From Doryteuthis pealeii (taxonomy: Eukaryota > Mollusca > Cephalopoda > Myopsida > Loliginidae): a DNA stretch of 64,000 nt. The notes under the pieces were generated by a model. The model was not told where the DNA came from and did not search any database. It saw nothing but the letters and a program-made list of their open reading frames with translations. The DNA lies in the NCBI GenBank assembly GCA_023376005.1, contig CM042156.1, forward strand, positions 42,352,605 through 42,416,604, given 5' to 3'. Shown one piece after another: positions 10,466 through 20,130 of the stretch (the first letter of the stretch is position 1; each line of letters opens with the position of its first letter). Made by a program: the position numbers and the translations under genes.

Positions 10466-11410
10466 CTTCTGTGCATCATTCCACCTCGACGATACAACAC
10501 ATACTGTCTACCTTGAAAGTCGGGATGAGTAGCCGAAATATCTGTATTACTGATTTGGACATCAAGTTGTTTCACTGATTACTCGTGATAAATATATCCT
10601 CCCTTTTTAGTTTTGTTTCCGCATCTGATTGTTGATTTGGCCTTTAAATAGGTAGGTTAGTTTTTCACCACCAGGACCCTGGAATTCACATTTTTGCCCC
10701 AGTTTCATTCCTTTGAGCCAGGGGGTCTCCGATGACTGTCAACTTTGAACCGCTGTCAAGCTTGAAGCATTATTAATTTTTAGTAATTATTAGCAATAAA
10801 AATTTATCAATTATAGTTTTATTCATTTATTCGTCTGTTTTACTTGTGTTGTTATTTTTTTTATTCAAAATTTATTCAAATTTATAGGGGAAATCTGTTA
10901 TTAAAGGTTAACGCTATTGTTGTTAATTTAAAAAAAATTCAAAATAAAACAAATAACATTATTATTTAAATAGTGTTATTAAGTAAATAATTCAATAAAT
11001 GTTATTCGTATTTTATTTTATTTTTTTAAATATTCATTATTCATAGTTATATTTTATTAAAAATATGAAATATAATTATGTTAGATTCTGTTGAGATAGG
11101 TAAACGATTTAATTTTTTGTATTTTTTTTTTAACTTTGAGAGGGCGTGCCATACTTCTTTGAATTCGAAACACGTGAATTTACAATATAGTTTCTAATAT
11201 ATTATACATTTTCTCTATATGGATTATTAATAAATATGAAGAAGGAAGATGACCCTTTCTCGAAACCCTCTCTGTAAGTATCAACAAAGTTTGGAAAATG
11301 ACAGCTCCGAGTAATCGCATAGGGGTTACTCTAAAATACCTACCCTTCTTCAAAGAATACACTATGCCAATATAATTACCATTACAATCTGGAATATATC
11401 TGGTCTGTTA
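10466..11410. other. AT-rich sequence shared by A, B and C; no gene
   Basis: Contains only short non-conserved frames. The mirrored copies are at about 42130-43082 and 46225-47160. Positions 10650-10780 are relatively GC-rich (accaccaggaccctggaatt), but nothing is recognised. Confidence 0.45.
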
Positions 11411-11417
11411 TCTACAG

Positions 11418-11485
11418 CAAAAAAAAAAAAAGAAAAAAAAGAAGAAGAAAGAAAGCATAAAAAAAAAAAAAAAAAAAAAAAAAAA
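11418..11485. repeat. A-rich / AAG low-complexity tract
   Basis: Poly-A interrupted by aagaagaagaaag. Its length differs among the three copies, including a pure T run at 42057-42086 in B and interrupted A runs at 47163-47232 in C. Such variation is expected from homopolymer errors. Confidence 0.9.
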
Positions 11486-11701
11486 CTGCGAGCATTATAA
11501 CATCGACATCATGTGAATCGAAGTTGATTGGTAAGCTGCGGGCGGACACCAAAATGCAGAACTGGGATCCCTAAGATCTGGCAAGTGTCTAAGGGAACTA
11601 AGGACCCTCGCAAACAAATGACTAATATATTGCTCCCAATACCCGGTAATTTTTTTAAATAAATAAAAATATGATAAATAAATATTTTTAAAAGAAACCA
11701 A

Positions 11702-11795
11702 TACCCAGCTAGAAGTAGCTGTTAAAGTCGAGCCGCACTGATGAGACATAAAAGTCGAAACACTGTGTGTGTAGATGACTAATATATATGCTCCT
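11702..11795 (+). mobile_element. 5'-truncated SINE, family C
   Basis: Contains only the 3' half: agctgttaaagtcgagccgc, then ctgatgagacataaaagtcg and aaacactgtg, ending at a short TA run. The full-length relative is 150 bp downstream. The 3' hairpin has a perfect CTGATGA-GAC-loop-GTC-GAAAC arrangement. Confidence 0.7.
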
Positions 11796-11944
11796 AATAC
11801 CCGGTAGGTCTCTCTAGGGGAGACGTTAATTGAACTTTCACCGTTTAGCGTAAGGCATTACTCGTCTATTGTTTACAGACTTGAGTTCGCTGGTGAGTGT
11901 AAACATACATCTACGTAAGTATGTATAAATTAATTGTTCGCCCC

Positions 11945-12090
11945 TTACTGACAGTTGCCGACGGCCGAGTGGGTAGTGATCTTGACAGACGAATATTCAG
12001 TCGGGTATCGGTCCCAGCTAGAAGTAGCTGTTAAAGTCGAGCCGCAGTGATGAAAGGTAATCGTCGAAACACCGTGTTTGTGGATGACTG
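11945..12090 (+). mobile_element. tRNA-derived SINE, family C (copy A)
   Basis: The head gccgacggccgagtgggtag reads like a tRNA A-box region and gtatcggtcccagc like a degenerate B-box region. The 3' part, agtcgagccgcagtgatga...gtcgaaacac, is shared with the truncated copy upstream. The element ends directly in a (TA)n tract. Arm A differs from B and C here by several substitutions. Confidence 0.7.
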
Positions 12091-12127
12091 ATATATATAT
12101 ATATATATATATAATATATATCACACA

Positions 12128-12174
<47 letters not shown>
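12091..12174. repeat. (TA)n / (CA)n compound microsatellite
   Basis: TA runs flank a short CA run immediately after the SINE tail. Confidence 0.95.
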
Positions 12175-12175
<1 letters not shown>

Positions 12176-12178
<3 letters not shown>

Positions 12179-12360
12179 GTGTCAACTGAAAAGTTTATCG
12201 GCTCACCAAGATACTCTGATGGGCTGTGACCAAATGAGGTCTATTTTTCAACAACGTCTCCCTTGCGACCCACACGCTTCTTTGGTATTGCAGTGTTTGG
12301 ATCTCATTGGTCATCAGCGGCTGATATAACGCCATCATATGAACTTTTCAGCCCCACACT
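12176..12360. mobile_element. Candidate mariner-type MITE between TA microsatellites
   Basis: The sequence has short inverted ends, with actgaaaagtttat at left and atgaacttttcag at right. It is bounded on both sides by TA repeats, which would suit TA-targeting. About 180 bp, with no frame. Copy A carries a 14-bp segment near 12249-12262 (caacaacgtctccc) that is absent from copies B and C. Confidence 0.45.
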
Positions 12361-12504
12361 ATATATATATATGTGTATGTATGTGTGTGTGTTTGTTTGT
12401 TTGTGCGTGTTTTTTTTTTTTTTTTTTTGTGTGTGTTGTGTGTGTTTGCTTTTGTGTGTTTGTTTATGGGTGTGTGGGTGTGTTTGTTTTTTGCGTGTGT
12501 GAAA

Positions 12505-12636
12505 ATATTTTTTCTTACAGTCTTTTTACTACAAAGAATAATTTCATAATTACATGTATGTAATATTATGATTTCATATATATACATATATATATATATA
12601 TATGATTATATATTATATATAAATATCATGATTCCA

Positions 12637-12690
<54 letters not shown>

Positions 12691-12778
12691 GATAAAGGAA
12701 ATGACTTACCGGAAATAAAATATTGAGTTAATCACAATATTGATGGTTGATACAAGCATTAACCGGATAAGTCAGTGT

Positions 12779-12834
<56 letters not shown>

Positions 12835-12920
12835 GTGTGTGTGTTTGAATCATTATATTTTAGATGTGTACAGGAAATAACTTTGAAGTAAAAGTACTGT
12901 AAGAACAAAAATACTTTTTG
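12505..12920. mobile_element. Candidate MITE with inverted ends around AT repeats
   Basis: The region aaatattttttcttacagtc (12505-12555) has an inverted relative near 12860-12920 (gtatttttgttcttacagta on the minus strand). Between them are long (TA)n tracts and a short unique core, acttaccggaaataaaatat. The ends resemble tatcaaaaagta-type mariner termini. Support is moderate because the centre is nearly all microsatellite. Confidence 0.4.
12578..12843. repeat. Long (TA)n microsatellites
   Basis: Several TA runs interrupted by a unique stretch of about 90 bp (12688-12777). Arms A and B stop sharing substitution differences at this point, and arm C ends at the equivalent place. Confidence 0.9.
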
Positions 12921-13394
12921 ATACACCCGATATTTACGTATTTCACTGCGCCAAGTCAGGCATAAGTCCATGTATACCCATGTCAGTTACCAAAGAACTG
13001 TCATATAATTGGCATCTGAAATTGGTTTTCAATGTATCTAGAGCTGCAGCTATAAATAAAATTAACAGTGATGCGCCCGTCAAGACACACGCGATTTACT
13101 ATGCTCAACTGGTACTCACCGCTGCTTGTAATACAATCGTGTTTATACATGTATGTATAGGTAAGGTTGAAAATCGGTTGGCCGTTGAGCAAAGCGGTCA
13201 ATCAATTTCCTGACCGCTGAAGCCGGTTCGTTTGACCTTGGCGCCTTCAAAATGTGTCCTCATCGACTATGTCTTGGCAAACGAACGGTATTCACAGTTG
13301 CCTCATAAGTCCGTTGGATTTAGTGGCAAGAACATCGGTCAATAATATTGTTATGACATTGATCCTAACATTGACGTGTCTATAACCTTGACCT

Positions 13395-13690
13395 TTTGGT
13401 GTAAATATCTATGAGTCCTGTCGGTGGGTAGTGCTTAGGGTGTGGGTCTCCTAGATCATGACTTCCCATCTATGGGTTAAATAGAAAAAAATGTATTTAT
13501 AAAACAATTGTATTATCCATTAAGAATTGATTTATTTCAAAACGTTATCGGCATTAAATGACCCACTGAGGTTGATATGCCGTAAAACAAAACAAACCAA
13601 ACCAAACTAGATCATGGCTATTATAGTGAGTTCGATTCCCACTAGGTGTTACTTTGTGCTCTAAGAATTCTGTCTGCTGTCTTTAACAAA
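13395..13690 (+). mobile_element. tRNA-like head split by a family B SINE
   Basis: A tRNA-like sequence (ggtgggtagtgcttagggtg, then gagttcgattcccac as B box) is interrupted after ctagatcatg. The insert at 13461-13606 (146 bp) is a family B SINE remnant ending gttgatatgccgtaaaac and an aaccaaaccaaa tail. The 10-bp sequence CTAGATCATG is duplicated exactly at 13451-13460 and 13607-13616. The mirror copy has the same pair at 40009-40018 and 40166-40175. Confidence 0.75.
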
Positions 13691-13990
13691 TCTTGGAAGC
13701 AGCACCTCATAAGAAAGCAGCTGTACGGCCACTTGCCGCCTATCACACAAACCATTCACGTAAGACAAACAAGACATGCTGGAGAAGTAAGGATGAAATA
13801 ATAAGTGAGGTTTCTCTTGTAGATACGTACATATGGACACGCCGGTATGGGTCGTCCATCAAAGACCTACATCAACCTGTTCTGTGCGGATTCTGGATGC
13901 TCTGCGGGATACCTCCCATGGGCGGTGACAGATAGAGACGGTTGGCGTGAGAGAGTCATGGACATCTGTGCTACCGATACGGCCTGATGA
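13690..13990 (+). pseudogene. Non-LTR retrotransposon ORF, C-terminal fragment (decayed)
   Basis: Conceptual translation, shifting frames, gives pieces such as TQTIHVRQTRHAG, WRSKDEIISE, KTYINLFCADSGC and DRDGWRERVMDICA, followed by a stop and a tgatgatgatg tail. From memory this order (HAG / WRSKDE / GRP-TY / DRD-WRERV) is the extreme C-terminal region of a widespread animal non-LTR retrotransposon reverse-transcriptase protein. The reading frame is broken at least twice, so it is a 5'-truncated dead copy. The mirror copy at 39640-39960 preserves the last part in one frame. Confidence 0.6.
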
Positions 13991-13994
13991 TGAT

Positions 13995-14037
13995 GCTAAT
14001 AAACACACACAGACAGACACACATGAATCCATATTTG

Positions 14038-14087
<50 letters not shown>

Positions 14088-14205
14088 GAATCTATTTTTG
14101 TGACACGTGAATGCACATAGATCTATATCTACATATAAATCTATATTCGTTTCACACACACATACAGATCTATATTTGTTAAGCACACATGGCTCTATAT
14201 TTGTT

Positions 14206-14240
<35 letters not shown>

Positions 14241-14520
14241 CACATATGAATCTATTTTGTGACACATGAATGCACATAGATCTATATTTACATATAAATC
14301 TATATTCGTTTCACACACACACATACAGATCTATATTTGTTAAGCACACATGGCTTTATATTTGTTACACACACATATATATGAATCTATATTTGTTACA
14401 CACATATACATACATATATTAAACACACACATAAATACCAACATATGTTAAATACACAAATTTATATTTGCTACACACACACATGGATCTATATTTGTTA
14501 AACACTCTATAGATATTTAT
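13995..14520. repeat. CA-rich minisatellite with a tctatatttgtta motif
   Basis: Runs of CACACA are separated by a recurring 15-25-bp module (gaatctatatttgttacac, atctatatttgtta). A larger unit of about 185 bp is repeated (14090-14270 against 14270-14355). The open frame rich in Cys and Val on the minus strand is a microsatellite artefact. Confidence 0.85.
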
Positions 14521-15190
14521 ACATCTGTGTTACCGGCTTTAGGGGACAGTATTCAACTCTGGGTTAAAACATTGATTTCGAATGCTGATTGTCAAGGCAA
14601 GCATACTCTTTCCACTTGAAGAGACTCAATATTCAATGCTAATTTGGTACACAATTTGAATGTGATGAAATTGATTTGATATACGATCTACATAACCCTA
14701 ACCCTAATTTGATTTATTTTAATTTCTTTTAATAATAGATGATATGATTTTTTATTATCTATTTGGGGGTGGGGGTGAGTTATGTATATCTAATTGGTCT
14801 ATAGATTTGATAAATCATTTTCAAATTTGTATAATTTTAATCAAATTCTCAACAACTGCTTTCACATTTTGTAAGGGACCGAAGACGTGTCTTAATCGAC
14901 ACGTTTTAATTAAAAATATGCAAAATAGACTAGCTTCACAAATGCATTGATGTTTGTTCTTTGACTGGGAATCAACCTAGTCATCAGATCTGAACAATTC
15001 TCCTTAATTTTCAATAAAACAATCAACGCAATCAGTTAACCAAATCCTATTACTTACAAACAAATGATGCAATTTTGCATATATTTGGAGTACGTTGTAG
15101 AGAAAAAAACTTGACGTGATAGAAGAAAACTGATTGCAGTTTTGAAAACAGTGCGTACACTATGGCGTATTTAACGCGTATTCCACGTAT
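14521..15190. other. AT-rich stretch, nothing recognised
   Basis: Contains two tandem CCCTAA units at 14696-14707, too short to be a telomeric array. No exon is supported. Confidence 0.5.
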
Positions 15191-15194
15191 ACAG

Positions 15195-15480
15195 GTCAGG
15201 CACAAGGCCCTAATAATGTAGGACCACCCACAAACCGAAGCTCATGGGGTGGCGGGTCCAAAAATACGTTGATTCTGTCGGCATTCGCCCTTCAAGGGGG
15301 CACCTCAGGCACTGGGTAATAAACCCAGCCCTGCCCCTTTAAATCAAGGGGGCAGATGTTACCTGGCGGGATGGCCCCCTTGGATTAACGCTGTTAATTA
15401 CATCAACGGTCCAGGGGCCGAAGCCACTTGACCTCCACCCCAAGAGGTGGATGTCAGATTATGATGATACAATTCATTGC
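15195..15480. other. GC-rich island, unidentified (possible retroelement 3' piece)
   Basis: This is markedly more GC-rich than its surroundings, with runs of GGGGGC and CCCC and a terminal attatgatgatac. The mirror copy is at 38110-38400, where an 86-codon minus-strand frame is open; in arm A the frame is broken by indels. The gat-rich end could be a LINE or SINE tail. I do not recognise the family. Confidence 0.4.
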
Positions 15481-15540
15481 TTTCCAAATTAAATTTATAA
15501 TAAACAACTGATCATGTGAGTTTCAGTTTATAATTAAAAA

Positions 15541-15621
15541 TGATAAGTCAAACAAGTCCAATCATTTTTGTTCATTTTTCCTTTTACCTCATATTGTCGG
15601 ATTTTACTCCTACCTCCTAGC

Positions 15622-15685
<64 letters not shown>

Positions 15686-15686
15686 A

Positions 15687-15722
<36 letters not shown>
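15541..15722 (-). mobile_element. Small hairpin-family element plus (CA)n(TA)n, flanked by a 55-bp direct repeat
   Basis: The insert begins with caagtccaatcatttttg and continues through cttttacctcatattgtcgg and ctcctacctcctagc into (CA)n then (TA)n. The sequence ataaacaactgatcatgtg...aattaaaaat lies on both sides (about 15497-15543 and 15727-15772). The 17.1-kb element is a related copy with both hairpin arms. Confidence 0.55.
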
Positions 15723-15724
<2 letters not shown>

Positions 15725-16016
15725 TTGATAATAAACAACTGATCATGTGAGTTTCAGTTTTATAATTAAAAATATCGATGACTTCTTTTGGTGACGTCAG
15801 GTTTTACTTTTCAACAAAATAAGTTTGATATAGATTTTTTTTTATCTATTTATAAATTCAAAAAGTATCAGCCACAGAAACATATTAACATATTTGATTA
15901 AGCGGGGGGTGCCTCCCGTAATAAGATGGTTAGTCTAGCAGACCCGCTCCCGTAAATTTGATTCTCAATGCTTGAGCCAAACTAAACTGGGTGAATCACA
16001 ACATATATTTGAGTTA

Positions 16017-16266
16017 GAGGCGCTCGGAGTATAGTGGCTATCGTCGTAAGAAATAGACACGACGACCCGAGTTCAAATCCTGAACGATGTTTCTATTTCA
16101 CATAACGCATGGAAAAGAAATGAATCCAACTATTCCCTCTCCGGCTATGGATAAATAGTAGGGCAGACCGAGCTCTTTAACTTTGGTATGGCAATTAGTC
16201 TTGGAGAAGGAAAACTACGCTTAAAAATTGACCTTGTGTCGCATCCTGCTCGGGTTGGAGGGGTTA
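16017..16266 (+). mobile_element. tRNA-derived SINE, family A copy 2
   Basis: The head starts at ggcgctcggagtatagtgg, with B box gagttcaaatcc at 16069-16080. The tail is gaccttgtgtcgcatcctgc then tcgggttggaggggtt. Here the 3' end is not followed by a TA tract, unlike copies 1, 5 and 6. The mirror copy is at 37338-37588. Confidence 0.85.
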
Positions 16267-16284
16267 TTTGATTAAAACAATATA

Positions 16285-16660
16285 CCTCAATAAATTTATT
16301 GAGGTATATTATTTAAAATAACTATAATTATTTTGTATGTTAATATGAAAATATTATATTATTAATATGTCAAACTCAGACAGTCCCTAAAATTTCAGCT
16401 TCCAATTCCAAAAATTGCCTGAGTTATGTCGATTTTTAACTCACCAAATTTGAGGGGCGTCGTGAAAAATGGCGACTTTTGTAACCTATTCGCGAACCCC
16501 ACCAACTTTGAAGAGCAAAAAATCGACATAACTCTGCCAATATGGGTAATTGGAAGCCCAAATTTTGGGGATTGTCCACACCTGAAAAAAGTTTCAGAAT
16601 AATTAAAGCGAATGGGTGATAATTTAACTATATTCTGGATAATTAACATTTTATAGACTC
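16285..16660. repeat. Imperfect dyad region of unknown origin
   Basis: Two short features: a perfect palindrome cctcaataaatttattgagg near 16287, and a larger imperfect inverted repeat in which tgagttatgtcgattttt (left) faces aaaaaatcgacataact (right) around aaatttgaggggcg. The arms near 16395-16440 and 16510-16560 both contain a gcttccaatt-like end. The 84-codon minus-strand frame crossing it is not recognised. Confidence 0.5.
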
Positions 16661-16689
16661 TACCAGTCTTTCATCCATTGATTCTGTTA

Positions 16690-16940
16690 TTTTTTTTGTT
16701 TCAGATTTAACATCATTTGAGAAGTTTTCATTGCTTCTCAAAGATCTTTGCTTAAATATTGTTGTCCATCACTGTTAATGATAGGCCACAAGTTTTTAAT
16801 TGAATCAATAACTGAAGAGGCTCGAGTTCTATTCTCTTAATTTGGTGTCTTTGAAACCAATTTTGGCAAGGCGAGGAGTAATTTGAAAACAGTGACGGTG
16901 CATTGAATATACTCATTAGTTTAAAGCTTCTTCGTTGTGA
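16690..16940 (-). other. Unrecognised small open frame region (broken in arm A)
   Basis: The mirror copy at 36696-36941 (plus) has an 81-codon frame of ordinary protein-like composition, with residues such as LWPIINSDGQQYF. In arm A the frame is interrupted by indels. No start context, intron signals or known domain were recognised. It could be part of a retroelement. Confidence 0.25.
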
Positions 16941-16961
16941 CCTTTGTAACCTTTGACACTA

Positions 16962-16992
<31 letters not shown>

Positions 16993-17100
16993 TATATATA
17001 TATATCATGGCTACTCTGGGATTATTGTTATATATATATATACTATATATATATATATATATGTGTATGTGTGTGTGTGTGTGGTGTGTATGTGTGAAGC
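16962..17100. repeat. (TA)n and (GT)n microsatellites
   Basis: TA runs interrupted by catggctactctgggatta, then a GT run leading into the hairpin element. Confidence 0.9.
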
Positions 17101-17212
17101 TAGAAGTAGGAGTAAAATCCGACAGTATGAGGTAAAAGGAAAAATGAGCAAAAATGATTGGACTTGTTTGAGTCATCATTTTTGTTCATTTTTCCTTTTA
17201 CCTCACCTCATG
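17095..17212 (+). mobile_element. Short hairpin element (about 120 bp)
   Basis: The segment gaggtaaaaggaaaaatgag (about 17128-17147) pairs with ctcatttttcc-ttttacctc on the right (about 17170-17207) around the loop tggacttgtttgagtc, after the lead-in agctagaagtaggagtaaaa. (GT)n and (TA)n tracts lie on both sides. Related copies are near 15541-15625, 36395-36515 and 37975-38055. Confidence 0.6.
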
Positions 17213-17251
17213 TGTGCGTGTGAGTGGTTGTATGTGAGTGTGTGTTTATGG

Positions 17252-17252
<1 letters not shown>

Positions 17253-17329
<77 letters not shown>

Positions 17330-17412
17330 GGAAAACGTTAAATCGCTTCATGTAATTCACTCATTTCAACTACAAGTTGCAGCATCTTCAGATAAGGAGC
17401 TGATAAACCTGT

Positions 17413-17485
<73 letters not shown>

Positions 17486-17487
17486 TG
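17253..17487. repeat. (TA)n, (CA)n, (GT)n tracts around a 70-bp unique piece
   Basis: The unique piece (about 17337-17410) reads on the minus strand as ctgaagatgctgcaacttg then tagttgaaatgagtgaatta. This is the same kind of 3' hairpin (CTGAAGA-stem-GAAA) seen at the ends of the SINE families. Confidence 0.7.
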
Positions 17488-17574
17488 TGTATGTCTGTGA
17501 AGCCTTTATCCTGTGCTCGTGTGCACACACACACACGTACGTGTGTGCATGATATAGAAAAATCAGTATTTAAA

Positions 17575-20130
17575 ATGCAGAAGGATTATGAAATAAACAG
17601 GAAGAAATTCGAAAAGGGAATAGAATAAGATAAATTGGTAGAAAGAATGAAAGAAAGAATGAATGAAAGAAAAAGAAATGAATGAGGGAATAAATTAAGA
17701 ATGGAAAACGAACGAGAGAAGTCAAGTCCAAGATAAAGAAAGAAAGAAGAGAAATGAATGAAAAAGAAAGAAAGAAATAGAGAAAAGGATGGAGAGTCAA
17801 AGAGAAAATAAGGAAGGAAGGAAGGAAGGAAGGAAGGAAGGAAGAAAACGAATGGATGAAGTCAAAGGAAAAGCAAGAATTGAAATAAAGAGGAAAGGAG
17901 AAAAGGAAAAGGGAATGAACGAAAAATAAAGTAAAGGAAATCAAATGAGAAATTCAAAGGAGAAAAAAAGAGAGAAAGAAAGAAGGAACGAAAAAGAAAG
18001 AAAAGAAAGATTAGATAGATAGATAGAAGATAGATAGATTAAAGGAAATAGAAATGAGAAAAGTCATATAATAAAGAAAACGAACATAAAGAGAGACGAA
18101 AAGCGAGATAGAAGAGAAGATAAATAAGAAAAATTCAAGTCGAAGGAAGAAAGAGGAAAGAAAAAGTAATATAGGAAGAAGAAATATAGAAGGAATACAA
18201 ACGAGAAGAAGGAACAAAGAAAGAGAAAAAGGATGGATAGATAGATAGATACAATTAGAAGGAAAGACAAATGAGGAATAGTCAATGGAAAAAAGAAGGA
18301 AAAAGAAACAGAAACAGACCAGAATGGCAAGATAGAAGGAAAGACAATTAGAAAATTCAAAAGAAGCAAGAAAGAAAGATGAAAAAAGAAAAGAGGAAAA
18401 GAATAAGTAGAAGGAATGCAATAGGAAATGCAAATTTGGAACGAAAGTAAAGAAAAGAAAAGATAGATGTTGGATCGATCGATCGATGATAGATAAAAGG
18501 AAAGCACAATGAAGCAGTAAAACGAAAGAAAGCAAATCAGAAAAATGGTGTAGAGGAAAAACAAATGAGAGAAGTCAAAAGAGAAGAAGAAAGAAGAGAC
18601 AAACGTGAAAAGTCAAAAAAAAGAAAAAAGAAGAAAGACAAATGTGAAAAGTCAAAAAAAGGAAGAAGGAAAGAACAGAAAGAAAGACAAACGAGAAAAA
18701 TTCAAAAAGAAAGAAAATGAATGAAAGAAGGAAAAAGAAAGACAAATGTGAAAAGTAAAAGAAAGAAAAAGGAAAAAAGAAAGACAAGATGTTGAAAAAG
18801 TCAAAAAAGAAAGAAAAGAAAAAAAGAAAGACAAATGTGAAAGTCAAAAAGAAAGAAAGAAAAAGAAAGACAAATGTGAAAAAGTCAAAAAGAAAGAAAA
18901 GAAAAAAAGAAAGACAATGTGAAAAGTCAAAAGAAAGAAAAGAAAACCAAGAAAGACATGTGAAAAGTCAAAAGAAAGAACCAGAAAAAGAAGACAAATG
19001 TGAAAAGTCCAGAAAAGAAAAAGACAAAAAGACAAGACAAATGTGAAAAGTCAAAAAGAAAGAAAAAGAAAAAAGAAAGACAATGTGAAAAGTCAAAAAG
19101 GAAAGAAAAAGAAGAAGAAGACAAATGTGAAAAGTCAAAAGAAGAAAGAAAAAGAAAGAAAATGTGAAAGTCAAAAGAAAAGAAAAGGAAAAGAAAGACA
19201 AATGTGAAAAGTCAAAAGAAAGAAAGAAAAAAGAAAGACAATGTGAAAACCGTCAAAAAGAAAGAAGAAAAAAAAGACGACAAAATGTTGAAAAGTCAAC
19301 AAAGAAAGAAAAAAGAAAAAGAAAGAAAATGTGAAAGTCAAAAAGAAGAAAAAGAAAGAAAGAGACAATGTGAAAGTCAAAAGAAAGAAAAGAAAAAAAG
19401 ACCGACAATGTGAAAAGTCAAAAAGAAAGAAAAAGAAAAAAAGAAAGACAAATGTGAAAAGTCAAAAAGAGAAAAGAAAAAAGAAGACAAATGTGAAAGT
19501 CAAAAAGAAAGAAAAAGAAAAAAAGAAAGACAAATGTGAAAAGTCAAAAGATAAGAAAAAGAAAAAACGAAAGACAAATGTGAAAAGTTCAAAAGAAGAA
19601 AAGAAAAAAAGAAAGCAATGTGAAAAGTCAAAAAGAAGAAAAAGAAAGAAAGAAGGAAAGACAATGGGAAAGTAAAAAAAAAAAAAAGTAAAAAACAAAG
19701 AAGGAAAGAAAGAAGAAAGACAATGAGAAAGTCAAAAAGAAAGAAAAAAGAATGGAAAGAAGGAAAGAAGAAAGACACAAATGTGAAAAGTCAAAAAGAA
19801 AGAAAAAGAAGAAAGAACAAATGGGAAAAGTAAAAAAAAAAAAAGAAAAAAAGAAGAAGGAAAGAAAGAAAAAGACAAATGAAAGTTCAAAGAAGAAAAA
19901 CTGAATGAAAGAAGGAAAAAAGAAGAAAGAAAATGTGAAAAGTCAAAAAGAAAGAAAGAAAAAGAAAGAAGGAAAGTAAGAAAGAAAGAAAGGAAAGCCA
20001 AGACAAATGTGAAAAGTCAAAAAGGAAAGAAAAAATGAATGAAAGAGCCAGGAAAAAAAAGACAAATGTTAAAAGTAAAAAGAAGAAGAAGGAAGGAAGA
20101 AACAGAGTAGATTTCAAAAGTGAAATCCAG
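17575..20130. repeat. Polypurine minisatellite block, about 2.5 kb
   Basis: The plus strand is almost entirely A and G. From about 18590 to 20080 it is an array of roughly 40-50-bp units built on gacaaatgtgaaaagtcaaa followed by variable aagaaagaaaaag runs. The left part (17575-18580) is a looser GAAA/GGAA/GATA-rich relative with GATA and GATC runs. Lys/Arg/Glu frames on plus and Phe/Ser/Leu frames on minus are artefacts. The mirror polypyrimidine block is at 33430-36030. Confidence 0.9.

Noticed and set aside
11702..11795. Complete hammerhead ribozyme
   Set aside because: Only the core and helix II are present; helices I and III and a cleavage site could not be paired. Kept as a finding about a shared 3' hairpin only.
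13859..14324. Cys/Val-rich frames resembling a secreted peptide
   Set aside because: Frame through (CA)n microsatellite; the cysteines come from TGT codons.
14696..14707. Telomeric repeat (CCCTAA)
   Set aside because: Only two units; also mirrored in arm B near 38910. Not an array.
17575..20130. CRISPR-like array of regularly spaced repeats
   Set aside because: Unit spacing is irregular, spacers are low-complexity purine runs, and the context is eukaryotic.
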